In this document: piece by piece, positions 1 to 13,600 of the stretch
Layout of the letters: every line of letters begins with the position of its first letter
How positions within the stretch are numbered: the stretch's first letter is position 1
Assembly: GCA_964036045.1 (NCBI GenBank)
Contig: OZ038391.1
Location: 36,989,833-37,053,832, forward strand
DNA from: Eutreptiella sp. 'Long Island Sound 2002'
Lineage: Eukaryota > Euglenozoa > Euglenophyceae > Eutreptiales > Eutreptiaceae
DNA: 64,000 nt
Direction: 5' to 3'
Program-made: the position numbers and the translations under genes
Notes under the pieces: generated by a model
Told to the model about the DNA's origin: nothing
The model's database searches: none
Seen by the model: the letters and a program-made list of their open reading frames with translations, nothing else

Positions 1-2545
1 CAGGGGGGCTATGCCGGAACTTTTGTGGGCTCAGAGGGGGGTATGCCGGAGTTTTTGGGGGGTTAAGGGGGGGGTATGCCGGAGCTTTTGTGGGGCTTTG
101 GGGGGGGTATGCCGGAACTTTGGTGGGCTCAAGGGGGGGTATACCGTAGCTTTTGTGGGCCCAGGGGGGGCTATTCCGGAACTTTTGTGGGCTCTGGAGG
201 TGGTATGCCGGAAGTTTTGTGGGCTCAGGGGGGGGTATGCCGGAACTTTTGTGGGCTCACGGGGGGCTATGCTAGAACTTTTGTGGGCTCGGGGGTGGGT
301 ATGCCGGAACTGTCGTGGGCTAAGGGGGGGGTATGCCGCAACTTTTGTGGGGTGAGGGGGGGGTATGCCGGAACCTTTGTGGGCTCAGGGGGGGTATGCC
401 GGAACTGTTGGGGGCTTTTGGGGGGGTATGCCGGAACTTTTCTGGGCTTAGAGGGGGGTAGGCCGGAACTTTTGGGGGCTCACAGGGGGGTATGCCGGAA
501 GTTTTGTGGGCTCATTGGGGGGTATGCCGGAATTTCTCCGGGTTCACGGGGGGGTATGCCGGAACTTTTGTGGGCTCAGGGGGGGCTATGCCGGAACTAT
601 TGTGGGCATAGGGGGTGTATGCCGGAACTGTTGTGCGCGCAGGCGGGGTAAGCTGGAACTTTGGGGGGTTCAGGGGGGGATATGCCGGAACTTTTGGGGG
701 CTCATGGGGGGGGTATGCCGGATATTTTGTGGGCTCAGGGGGGGCAATGCCGGAGCTTTCGTGGGCGGAGGGGGGGCTATGCCGGAACGTTTGTGGGCTC
801 TGGGGGGAGTATGCCGGAACTTTTGTGGGCTTAGGGGGGGGTATGCCGGAAATTTTGTGGGCTCAGAGGGGGCTATGCTGGAACTTTTGTGGGCTCGGGG
901 GGGGGGGTATGCCGGAACTATTGTGGGCTTAGGGGGGGATATGCCGGAACTTTTGTGGGCTCTGGGGGGGGTATGCCGGAACTTTTGTGGGCTTAGGGGG
1001 GGGTATGCCGGAAATTTTGTGGGCTCAGGGGGGGCTATGCTGGAACCTCTGTGGGCGCGGGGGGGTATGCCGGAACCTTTGTGGGCTTAGGGGCAGTTAT
1101 GCCGGAACTTTTGCGGGCTCAGGGGGGGCTTTGAGGGGGGTATGCTCGAACTTTTGTGGGCTTAGTGCGGGGTGTGCCGGAACTTTTCTGGGCTTAAAGC
1201 GGGGTATGCTGGAACTGTTGTGCGCCCGTGGGGGTACGCCGGAACTTTTGGGGGCTCAGGGGGGGGTGTGCCGGAACTTTTGTGGGCTCACGCGGGGGTA
1301 TGACAGAACTTTTGGGGGCTCATGGAAGGGTATGCCAGAATTTTTGAGGGCTCAGGGGGGGTATGCCGGGAGTTTCCCGGGCTCACGGGGGGGTATGCCG
1401 GAATTTTTGTGGGCTCAGGGGGGGCTGTGCCGGAGCTTTTGTGGGCTTAGGGGGGGGTATGCCGGAACTGTTGGGGGCTTTGGGGGGGTATGCCGGAACT
1501 TTTGTGGGCTGTCGGGGGGGTATGCCGGAACTTTTGTAGGCTTAGGGGGGGGTATGCCGGAACTGTTGTGTGCTCAGGTGCGGTATGCCGGAAGTTTTGG
1601 GGGTTCAGGGGGGGGTATGCCGGAACTTTTGTGGGCTCACTAGGGGGTATGCCGGAACTTTTGTGGGCTGAGGAAGGGCTATGCCCGAGCTTTTGTGGGC
1701 TCGGGGGGGCGGGAATGCCGGAACTATCGTGGGCTTAAGGGGGGCTATTCCGGAACTTTTGTGGGCTTAGGGGGGGGTATGCCGGAACTTTTGGGGGCCT
1801 TAGGGGGGGTTGCCAGAACTTTTGGGGGCTTTGGGGGGGGTATGCCGGAACTTTTGTGGGCTTAGGGGGGGGTATGCCGGAACTGTTGTGCGCTTAGGGG
1901 GGGTATGCCGGAAGTTTTGGGGGCTCAAGGGGGGGTATGCAAGAACTTTTGGGGGCTCCTGGGGGGGGGTATGCCGGAACGTTTGTGGACTTAGGGGGGG
2001 TATGCTCAAACTTTTGTGGGCGCAGGGGGGGGGGTATGCCAGAAGTTTTGTGGGCTTACGGGGGGTATGCCGGAAATTTTGGGGGCTCAGGGGGGGGTAT
2101 GCCGGAACTTTTGGAGGCTCAGGGGGGGGTACGCCGGAGCCTTCGTGGGCGCAGGGGGGGCTATGCCGGAACGTTTGTGGGCTCTGGGGGGGGGGTATGC
2201 CGGAACTTTTGTGGGCTTAGGGGGGGGTATGCCGGAAATTTTGTGGGCTCAGGGGGGGCTATGCCGGAGCTTTTGTGGGCTCGGGGGGGGGGTATGCAGG
2301 AACTATCGTGGGCTTAGGGGGGGGTATGCCGGAACTTTTCTGGGCTTAGGGTGGGGTATGCCGGAACCTCTGTGGGCGCGGGGGGGGGGGTATGCCGGAA
2401 CTTTTGTGGGCTTAGGGGCAGTTATGCCGGAACTTGTGCGGGCTCAGGGGGGCTTTGGGGGGGGTATGCTGGAATTTTTGTGGGCTTAGTGCGGGGTCTG
2501 CCGGCAGTTTTCTGGGCTTAGGGCGGGGTACGCCGGAATTTTAGG

Positions 2546-4325
2546 GGGCTCATGGAAGGGTATGCCGGGAATTTTTGAGGGCCCAAGGGGGGTATGCCGG
2601 GACTTTCCCGGGCTCACAAGGGGGTATGCCGGAATTTTTGTGCGCTCAGGGGGGGCTATGCCGGAACTTTTGTGGGCTTAGGGGGGGGTATGCCGGAACT
2701 TTTGGCGGCTTTGGGGGGGGTATGCCAGAACTTTTGGGGGCTGTGGGGGGGGTATGCCGGAACTTTTGTGGGCTTAGGGGGGGGTATGCGGGAACTGTTG
2801 TGCGCTCAGGTGCGGTATGCCGGAAGTTTTGGGGGTTCACGGGGGGGTATGCCGGAACTTTTGTGGGCTGAGGGGGGGTATGCCGGAACTTTTGTCGGCT
2901 AGGGGGGGGCTATGCCGGAACTTTTGTGGGCTCGGGGGGGCGGGAATGCCGGAACTATCGTGGGCTTAGGGGGGGTATGCCGGAACTTTTGTGGGCTGAG
3001 GGTTGGTTATGCCGGAACCTTTGTGGGTGCGGGGGGGGTATGCCGGAACTGTTGGGGGCTTAGGAGTTGGTACGCCCGAACTTTTGGGGGCTTTTGGGGG
3101 GGTATGCCGGAACCTTTGTGGGCTCAGGGGGGGGTGTGCCGAAACTTTTGTGGGCTCACGGGGTGGTATGACGGAACTTTTTGAGGGTTCAGGGAAGGGT
3201 ATGCTGGAATTGTTGAGGGCTCAGGGGGGGTATGCGAGAACTTTTCCGGGCGGACCAGGGGGTATGCCGGAACTTTTGTGGGCTCAAGGAGGGCTATTCC
3301 GGAACTTTTGTGGGCTTAGGGGGGGGTATGCCGGAACTTTTGGGGGCTTTCGGGGGGGGATGCCGGAGCTTTGGTGGGCTTAGGGGGGTGTATGCCGGAT
3401 CTTTTGGGGGGTTTTGGGGGGGGTTTCCCGGAACTTTTCTGGTCTTAGGGGGGGGTACGCCGGAGCTGTTGTGCGCTCAGGGGGGTAGGCCGGAACTTTT
3501 GTGGGCTCACGGGGGGGTATAACGGAACTGTTGGGGGCTCATGGAAGGGTATGCCGGGAAATTTTGAGGGCCCAAGGGGGGTATGCCGGGACTTTCCCGG
3601 GCTCACAAGGGGGTATGCCGGAATTTTTGTGCGCTCAGGGGGGGCTATGCCGGAACTTTTGTGGGCTTAGGGGGGGGTATGCCGGAACTTTTGGCGGCTT
3701 TGGGGGGGGTATGCCAGAACTTTTGGGGGCTGTGGGGGGGGTATGCCGGAACTTTTGTGGGCTTAGGGGGGGGTATGCGGGAACTATTGTGCGCTCAGGT
3801 GCGGTATGCCGGAAGTTTTGGGGGTTCACGGGGGGGTATGCCGGAACTTTTGTGGGCTGAGGGGGGGTATGCCGGAACTTTTGTCGGCTAGGTGGGGGCT
3901 ATGCCGGAACTTTTGTGGGCTCGGAAGGGCGGGAATGCCGGAACTATCGTGGGCTTAGGGGGGGTATGCCGGAACTTTTGTGGGCTGAGGGTTGGTTATG
4001 CCGGAACCTTTGTGGGTGCGGGGGGGGTATGCCGGAACTGTTGGGGGCTTAGGAGTTGGTACGCCAGAACTTTTGGGGGCTTTTGGGGGGGTATGCCGGA
4101 ACCTTTGTGGGCTCAGGGGGGGGTGTGCCGAAACTTTTGTGGGCTCACGGGGTGGTATGACGGAACTTTTTGAGGGTTCAGGGAAGGGTATGCTGGAATT
4201 GTTCGAGGGCTCAGGGGGGGTATGCCAGAACTTTTCCGGGCTGACCAGGGGGTATGCCGGAACTTTTGTGGGCTCAAGGAGGGCTATTCCGGAACTTTTG
4301 TGGGCTTAGGGGGGGGTATGCCGGA
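2546..4325 (+). repeat. Higher-order duplication, copies 989 bp apart
   Basis: Two nearly identical blocks of about 790 bp begin near 2546 and 3535. Diagnostic variants recur at a constant offset of 989 bp: ATGGAAGGG at 2552 and 3541, and TAGGAGTTGG at 3061 and 4050. The match decays near 3340 and 4325. The 195 bp between 3340 and 3535 are ordinary satellite not shared by the second copy. The spacing corresponds to about 32 units. Seen directly by marker variants; percent identity was not computed. Confidence 0.85.
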
Positions 4326-4689
4326 ACTTTCGGGCCTTTGGGGGGGGTATGCCACATCTTTTGGGGGCTTTGGGGGGGGTTTGCCGTAACTTTTGTGGGC
4401 TTGTGGGGGGGGTATGCCGGAGCTGTTGTGCGCTCACGGGGGTTACGCCGGAAGTTTTGGGGGCTCAGGGGGGGTATGCCGGAAGTTTTGAGGGCTTACG
4501 GGGGGTATGCCGGAACTTTTGGGGGCTCAGGGGAGGGTATGCCGGAACTTTTGGGGGCTCAGGGGGGGCTATGCCGGAGCTTTTGTGGGCTCGGGGGGAT
4601 AAGCCAGAACTTTTGTGGGCTCACGGGGGGCTATGCCGGAAGTTTTGTGGGCTCGGGGGGGGGGGTATGCTGGAACTTTTGTAGGCTTG

Positions 4690-7600
4690 GGGGGGGTATG
4701 CCGGGACTTTTGAGGGCTTTCGGGGGGGTGTGCCGGTACTTTTGTGGGCTTTGGGCGGGGTATGCCGGAACTTTTGTGGGCTCAACGGGGGGTATGCCGG
4801 AGCCACTGTGGGCTCAGGGGGGGCTATGCCGGAACTTTTGTGGGCTCGGGGGGGGGGTATGCCGGAACTATTGCCGGCTTAGGGGGGGGTATGCCGGAAC
4901 CTTTGTGGGCTCCGGGGGGGTATGCCGGAAGTTTTGGGGGGATTAGGGGGGGGGTATGCCGGGAATTTTGGGGGCTTTGGGGGGGGTATGCCAGAACTTT
5001 CGGGGGCTTTGGGGGGGGTATGCCGGAACTTTTGTGGGCTTAGGGGGGAGTATGCCAGAATTTTTCAGGGCTCAGGGGGGGTATGCCGGAATTTTTTATG
5101 GGCTCAGAGGGGGCTATGCAGGAACTTTTGTGGGCTTAGGGGGGGGGTATGCCGGAACTTTTGGGGGTTTGGGGGGGGTATGCCAGAACTTTTGGGGGCT
5201 TTCGGGGGGGGATGCCGCGACTTTCCCGGGCTCACGGGGGGCTATGCCGGAACTATTGTGCGCTCAGGGGGGGTAGGCCCGAACTTTTGGGGGCTAAGGG
5301 GGGGGTATGCCGGAACTTTTGGGGGCTTTTGGGGGGGTATCCCGGAACTTTACTAGGCTTGGGGGGGGGTATCCCGGAGCTGTTGTGCGCTCAGGGGGGT
5401 ATGCCGGAACTTTTCTGGGCTTAGGGGGGGGAATGCCGGAACTATTGTGCGCTAAGGGGGACCGGGCCCGAACTTTTGGGGGCTAAGGGGGGGGGTATGC
5501 CGGAACTTTTGTGGGCTCACGGGGGGTATGACAGAACTTTTTGAGGGCTGGGGGAAGGGTATGCTGGATTTTTGAGGGCTCAGGGGGGGTATGCCGGAAA
5601 TTTTGTGGGCTTAGGGGGGGTATGCTGGAACTTTTGTAGGCTTGGGGGGGGGTATGCCGGGACTTTTGGGGGCTTTGGGGGTAGTATGCCGGTACTTTTG
5701 TTGGCTTTGGGCGGGGTATGCCAGAACTTTTGTGGGCTCAGCGGGGGGTATGCCGGAGCCATTGTGGGCTCAGGGGGGGCTATGCCGGAACTTTTGTGGG
5801 CTCGGGGGGGGGGTATGCCGGAACTTTTGGGGGGCTTAGGGGGGGGTATGCCGGAACTTTTGGGGGCTTCGGGGGGGGTATACCGGAACTTTTGTGGGCT
5901 TAGGGGGGGGTATGCCGGAATTTTTGTGGGCTTATGGGGGGGGAAGCCGGAACTGTTGTGCGCTCAGGTGGGGTATGCCGGAAGTTTTGGGGGCTCAGGG
6001 GAGGGTATGCCGGAACTTTTGTGGGCTCACGGAGGGGTATGCCTAGAATTTTGGGGGCTCAGGGGGTGGTATGCCGGAACTTTTGTGGGCTTAGGGAAGG
6101 GGGTATGCCGGAACTTTTGTGGGCGCAAGGGGGGTTGGTGTGCCGGAATTTTTGTGGGCTTATGGGGGGGAAGCCGGAACTGTTGTGCGCTCAGGGGGGG
6201 TATGCCGGAAGTTTTGGGGGCTCAGGGGAGGGTATGCCGGAACTTTTGTGGGCTCACGGAGGGGTATGCCGGAAATTTTGGGGGCTCAGGGGGGTGTATG
6301 CCGGAACTTTTGTGGGCTTAGGGAAGGGGGTATGCCGGAACTTTTGTGGGCGCAAGGGGGGTTGGTGTGCCGGAACTTTTGGGGGCTCGGGGGGGGGTAT
6401 GTTGGAAGATTTGGGGGCTCAGGGGGGGGTATGCCGGGGCTTTTGTGGGCTCAGGGGGGGGGGGGGGATGCCGGAACTTTTGTGGGCTCACGGGGGGCTA
6501 TGCCGGAAGTTTTGTGGGCTCGGGGGGGGGGTATGCCGGGACTTTTGGGGGCTTTCGGGGGGGTATGCCGGTACTTTTGTGGGCTTTGGGCGGGGTATGC
6601 CGGAGCTTTTGTGGGCTCAGGGGGGGCTATGCCGGAACTTTTGTGGGCTTGGGGGGGGGGGTATGCCAGAAATATCGTGGAGTTAGTAGGGAGGTATGCC
6701 GAAACCTTTGTGGGCTCCAGGGGGGTATGCAGAAACTTTTGGGGGCTTACGGGGGGGTATGCCGTGACTTTTGGGGGTGTTATGGGGAGATTATGCCGGA
6801 ACTTTTGGGGGCTTTGGGGGGGGTATGCCGGAACTTTTCTGGGCTTAGGGGGAGGTATGCCGGAGCTGTTGTGTGCTCAAGGGGGGGTATGCCGCAACTT
6901 TTGTGTGCGCAGGGGGGGGTATACCGGAACTTTTGTGGGCTCACGGGGAGGTATAACGGAACTTTTGTGGGCTCAGGGGGGGGGGTATGCCGGAACTTTT
7001 GGCGGCTCAGGGGTGGGTATGCCGGAACTATCGTGGGCTTAGGGGGGGGGGTATGCCGGAACTTTTGTGGGCTTAGGGGGGGGTATGCCTCTACTTTTGT
7101 GGGCTTAGGGGGGGGTATGCCGGAACTTTTGTGGGCTCCTGGGGGGTATGCCGGAACTTTTGGGGGGCTTAGGGGGGGGTATGCCGGATCTTTTGTGCGC
7201 TCAGGGGGGGTATGCCGAAACTTTTGGGGGCTCAGTGGGGGGTATGGCGGGACTTTTGTGGGCTCACAGGGGGGTATGCTGGAACTTTTGGGGACTTGGG
7301 GGGGGGTATACCGGTACTTTTGGGGGCTAAGGGGGGGGTATGCCGCAACTTTTGGGGGCGCAGGGGGGGGTATGCCGGAACTTTTGTGGGCTCGGGGGGG
7401 TGGTATGCCGGAACTTTTGGGGGCTCAGGGGAGGGGTATGCCGGAACTTGTGTCGGCTAAGGGGGGGGTATGCCGCAACTTTTGGGGGCGCACGGGGGGG
7501 CATGCCGGAACTTTTGGGGGCTCACGGGGGTATGACGGAACTTTTGTGGGCTCAGGGCGGGGTATGCCGGAACTTTTGTGGGCTTAGGGGGGGGGTATGC

Positions 7601-10600
7601 CGGAACTTTTGGGTGCTTAGGGGGGGGTATGCCGAAGCTTTTGTGGGCGTAGGGGAGGCCATGCCGGAACTTTTCTGGGCTCGGGGGGGTATGCCGGAAC
7701 TTTTGTGGGCTTAGAGGGGGTATGCCGGAACTTTTGTGTGCTCAGGGGGGGGTATGCCGGAACTTTTGCGTGCTCAAGGGGGGGGTATACCGCGGCTTTT
7801 GTGGGCGTAGGGGGGGCGATGCGGGAACTTTTGTGGGCTCAGGGGGGGTATGCCAGAAATTTTGGGGGCTTAGGGGGGGGGTATGCCGGAACTTTTGGGG
7901 ACTTGGGGGGGGTACGCCGGAACTTTTGGGGGCTTAGGGGGGGGTATGCCGGAAATGTTGTGGGCTCAGGGGGGGGTATGCGGGAACTTTTGTGGGCTCA
8001 TGGGGGGGGTATACAGGGACTTGTGTGGGATTAGGGGGGGTATGCCAGAACTTTTGGCGTCTCAGGGGGGGGTATGCCGGAACTTTTGTGGGCTCAAGGG
8101 GAGGTATGCCGGAAATTTTGTGGGCTCGGGGGGGGGGGGGATGCCGGAACTATCGTGGGCTTAGGGGGGGGTATGCCGGAACTTTTGTGGGCTTAAGGGG
8201 GGGTATGCTGGAACCTTTGTGTGCTCCTTGGGGGGGTATGCCGGAACATTTGTGCGCTCAGGGGGGGTGTGCCGGAACTTATGGCGGAGCACAGGGGGGT
8301 ATGCCGGAACGTTTTGGGGCTCAGGGGGGGATATGCCGGAACTTTTGGTGGCTCGCGGGGGGGTATGCCGGTAGTTTTGGGGGCTTAGAGGGGGTATGCC
8401 GGAAAATTTGTGCGCTAAGGGGGGGTATGCGGGAACTTTTGGGGGCTCACAAGGGGGTATGCCGGAACGTTTTGGGGCCTAGGGGGGGTATGCCGGAACT
8501 TTTGGTGGCTCACGGGGGGGTATGCCGGAACTTTTGTGTGCTCAAGGGGGGGGGTATGCTGGAGCTTTTGTGGGCTCAGGGGAGGGTATGCCGGAACTTT
8601 TGTGTGCTCAGGGGGGGGTATGCCGGGACTCTTGGGGGCTTTGGGGGGGGTATGCCGGTACTTTTGTGGGCTTTGGGCGGGGTATGCCGGAACTTTTGTG
8701 GGCTCAGCGGGGGGTATGCCGGAGCTATTGTGGGCCCAGGGGGGGCTATGCCGGATTTTTTGTGGGCTCGGGGGGGCAGTATGCCAAAACTTTTGGGGGG
8801 CTTAGGGGGGGGTATGCCGGAACTTTTGGGGGCTTTGGGAGGGGTATGCCAGAACTTTTGGGGGCTTTGAGGGGGGTATACCGGAACTTTTGTGGGCTTA
8901 GGGGGGGGATGCCGGAACTGTTGTGCGCTCAGGGGGGGTATGCCGGAAGTTTTGGGGGCTCAGGGGAGGGTATGCCGGATCTTTTGTGGGCTCACGGAGG
9001 GGTATGCCGGAAATTTTGGGGGCTCAGGGGGGGGTATGCCGGAACTTTTGTGGGCGCAAGGGGGGTTGGTGTACCGGAAGTTTTGTGGGCTTACAGGGGG
9101 TATGCCGGAACTTTTGGGGGCTCAGGGGGGGGTATGCTGGAAAATTTGGGGGCTCAAGGGGGGGTATGCCGGAGCTTTTGTGGGCTCACGGGGGGCTATG
9201 CCGGAAGTTTTGTGGGCTCGGGGGGGGGAGTATGCCGGGACTTTTGGGGGCTTTCGGGGGGGTATGCCGGTACTTTTGTGGGCTTTGGGCGGGGTATGCC
9301 GGAGCTTTTGTGGGCTCAGGGGGGCCTATGCCGGAACTTTTGTGGGCTTGGGGGGGGGGGGGTATGCCGGAACTATCGTGGAGTTAGGGGGGAGGTATGC
9401 CGAAACTCTTGTGGGCTCCAGGGGGGTATGCACAAACTTTTGGGGGCTTACGGGGGGGTATGCCGTGACTTTTGGGGGGGTTATGGGGAGGTTATGCCGG
9501 AACTTTTGGGGGCTTTGGGGGGGGTATGCCGGAACTTTTGGGGGCTTAGGGGGGGGTATGCCGGAGCTGTTGTGCGCTCAGGGGGGGTATGCCGGAACTT
9601 TTGGGGGCTTTGGGGGGGGGTATGCCGGAACTTTGATGGGCTCACAGGGGGGTATGCCGGAACTTTTTGATGCTCAGGGGGGGTAATGCCGGAACTTTTG
9701 GTGGCTCAGGGGGGGGGGTATGCCAGAACTTTTGTGTGCTCAAGGGGGGGGTATGCCGGAGCTTTTGTGGGCACAGGGGGGGCTATGCCGGAACTTTTGT
9801 GGGCTTAGGGGGGGTATGCCGCAACTTTTGTGTGCGCAAGGGGGGGGTATGCCGGAACTTTTGTGGGCAAAGGGGGGGCTATGCGGGAACTTTTGTGGGC
9901 TCAGGGGGGGTACGTCGGAACTTTTGGGGGCTTAGGGGGGGTTATGCCAGAACTGTTGTGGGCTCAGGGGGAGGTATGCCGGAAGTTTTGTGGGCCCACG
10001 GAAAGGTATGACGGAACTTTTGTGGGCTCAGGGGGGGGGGGTATGCCGGAACTTTTGGCGGCTCAGGGGTGGGTATGCCGGAACTATCGTGGGCTTAGGG
10101 GGGGGTATGCCGGAACTATCGTGGGCTTAGGGGGGGGTATGCCTCTACTTTTGTGGGCTTAGGGGGGGGTATGCCGGAACTTTTGTGGGCTCTTGGGGGG
10201 TATGCAGGAACTTTTGGGGGCTTATGGGGGGGGTATGCCGGAACTTTTGGGGGGCTTAGGGGGGGGTATGCCGGATCTTTTGTGCGCTCAGGGGGGGTAT
10301 GCCGGAACTTTTGGGGGCTCAGTGGGGGGTATGCCGGGACTTTTGTGGGCTCAGGGGAGGGGTATGCCGGAGCTTTTCTGGGCTCACGGAAAGGTATGAC
10401 GGAACTTTTGTGGGCTCAGGGGGGGGGGGTATGCCGGAACTTTTGGCGGCTCAGGGGTGGGTATGCCGGAACTATCGTGGGCTTAGGGGGGGGTATGCCG
10501 GAACTATCGTGGGCTTAGGGGGGGGTATGCCTCTACTTTTGTGGGCTTAGGGGGGGGTATGCCGGAACTTTTGTGGGCTCTTGGGGGGTATGCAGGAACT

Positions 10601-13600
10601 TTTAGGGGCTTATGGGGGGGGTATGCCGGAACTTTTGGGGGGCTTAGGGGGGGGTATGCCGGATCTTTTGTGCGCTCACGGGGGGTATGCCGGAACTTTT
10701 GGGGGCTCAGTGGGGGGTATGCCGGGACTTTTGTGGGGTTAGGGGGGGGTATGCCGGATCTTTTGTGCGCTCAGGGGGGGTATGCCGGAACTTTTGGGGG
10801 CTCACAGGGGGGTATGCCGGAACTTTTTCGGGCTCAAAAGGGGGTATGCCGCAACTTTTGGTGGCTCACGGGGGGGTATGCCGGAACTTTGGTGTACTCA
10901 GGGGGGGGTATGCCGGAGCTTTTGTGGGCTCAGGGGGGGCTATGCCGGAACTTTTGTGGGCTCCGGGGGGTATGCTGAAACTTAGGTGGGCTTAGGGGGG
11001 GGATACCGGAACTTTTGGGGGCTTAGGGGGGGGTATGCCGGAACTTTTGGGGACTTGGGGGGGGGGTATACCGGTACTTTCGGGGGCTAAGGGGAGGGGT
11101 ATGCCGGAACTTATGTGGGCTGAGGGGGGGCTCTGCCGCAACTTTTGGGGGCGCACGGGGGGGTATGCCGGAACTTTTGGGGGCTCATGGGGGTATGACG
11201 GAACTTTTGTGGGCTCAGGGCGGGGTATGCCGGAACTTTTGTGGGCTTAGGGGGGGGGTATGCCGGAACTTTTGGGTGCTTAGGGGGGGGTATGCCGAAG
11301 CTTTTGTGGGCGTAGGAAAGGCCATGCCGGAAGTTTTGTGGGCTTGGGGGGGGTATGCCGGAACTTTTGTGGGCTTAGGGGGGGTATGCCGGAACTTTTG
11401 TGTGCTCAGGGGGGGGTATGCCGGAGCTTTTGTGGGCGCAAGGGGGGCTATGCGGGAACTTTTGTGGGCTCAGGGGGGGTATGCCGGAACTTTTGGGGGC
11501 TTAGGGGGGGGGGTATGCCGGAACTTTTGGGGACTTGGGGGGGGGTACGCCGGAACTTTTGGGGGCTTAGGGGGGGGTATGCCGGAACTGTTGTGGGCTC
11601 AGGGGGGGGTATGCCGGAACTTGTGGGGGCTTAGGGGGGGGTATGCGGGAACTTTTGTGGGCTCAGGGGAGGGTATGCCGGAACTTTTGTGGGCTTAGGG
11701 AGGGGTATGCCGGAGCTTTTCTGGACTCACGGAGCGGTATGACGGAACTTTTGTGGGCTCATGGGGGGGGGGTATACCGGGACTTGTGTGGGCTTAGGGG
11801 GGGTATGCCGGAACTTTTGGCGGCTCAAGGGGGGGTATGCCGGAACTTTTGTGGGCTCAAGGGGAGGTATGCCGGAAATTTTGTGGGCTCGGGGGGGGGG
11901 TATGCCGGAACTATCGTGGGCTTAGGAGGGGGTATGCCGGAACTTTTGTGGGCTTAAGAGGGGGTATGCTGGAACGTTTTGGGGCTCTGAGGGGGATATG
12001 CCGGAACTTTTGGTGGCTCACGGGGGGGTATGCCGGTAGTTTTGGGGGCTTAGGGTGGGTATGCCGGAACATTTGTGCGCTAAGGGGGGGTATGCCGGAA
12101 CTTTTGGGGGCTCACAAGGGGGTATGCCGGAACGTTTTGGGGCCCAGGGGGGGTATGCCGGAGCTTTTGTGGGCTCAGGGGAAGGTAAGCAGGAACTTTT
12201 GTGTGCTCAGGCGGGGGTATGCCGGGACTTTTGGGGGGTTTGGGGGGGGTATGCCGGTACTTTTGTGGGCTTTGGGCGGGGTGTGCCGGATCTACTGTGG
12301 GCTCAGCGGGGGGTATGCCGGAGCCATTGTGGGCTCAGGGGGGGCTATGCCGGATTTTTTGTGGGCTCGGGGGGGGGGGTATGCCGGAACTTTAGGGGGG
12401 CTTAGGGGGGGGTATGCCGGAACTTTTGGGGGCTTTGGGAGGGGTATGCCAAAACTTTTGGGGGCTCTGAGGGGGGTATACTGGAACTTTTGTGGGCCTA
12501 GGGGGGGGATGCCGGAACTGTTGTGCGCTCAGGGGGGGTATGCCGGAAGTTTTGGGGGCTTAGGGGAGGGTATGCCGGAACTTTTGTGGGCTCACGGAGG
12601 GGTATGCCGGAAATTTTGGGGGCTCAGGGGGGGGTATGCCGGAACTTTTGTGGGCTCAGGGAAGGGGGTATGCCGGAACTTTTGTGGGCGCAAGGGGGGT
12701 TGGTGTGCCGGAAGTTTTGTGGGTTTACAGGGGGTATGCCGGAACTTTTGGGGGCTCAGGGGGGGGTATGCTTGAACATTTGGGGGCTCAGGGGGGGGTA
12801 TGCCGGAGCTTTCGTGGGCTCAGGGGGGGGGGATGCCGGAAGTTTTGTGGGCTCAGGGGGGGGTATGCCGGGACTTTTGGGGGCTTTCGGGGGGGTATGC
12901 AGGTACTTTTGTGGGCTTTGGGCGGGGTATGCCGGATCTTTTGTGGGCTCAGCGGGGGGTATGCCGGAGCCATTGTGGCCTCAGGGGGGGCTATGCCGGA
13001 TTTTTTGTGGGCTCGGGGGGGGGGGTATGCCGGAACTTTTGGGGGGCTTAGGGGGGGGTATGCCGGAACTTTTGGGGGCTTTGGGAGGGGTATGCCAGAA
13101 CTTTTGGGGGCTTTGAGGGGGGTATACTGGAACTTTTGTGGGCTTAGGGGGGGGATGCCGGAACTGTTGTGCGCTCACGGGGGGTATGCCGGAAGTTTTG
13201 GGGGCTCAGGGGAGGGTATGCCGGAACTTTTGTGGGCTCACGGAGGGGTATGCCGGAAATTTTGGGGGCTCAAGGGGGGGTAATCCGGAATTTTTGTGGG
13301 CTCAGGGAAGGGGGTATGCCGGAACTTTTGTGGGCGCAGGGGGGGTTGGTGTGCCGGAAGTTTTGTGGCTTTACAGGGGGTATGCCGGAACTTTTGGGGG
13401 CTCAGGGGGGGGGGTATGCTGGAACATTTGGGGGCTCAAGGGGGGGGTATGCCGGAACTTTTGTGGGCTTGGGGGGGGGGTATGCCGGAACTATCGTGGA
13501 GTTAGGGGGGAGGTATGCCGAAACCTTTGTGGGCTCCAGGGGGGTATGCAGAAACTTTTGAGGGCTTACGGGGGGGTATGCCGTGACTTTTGGGGGGGTT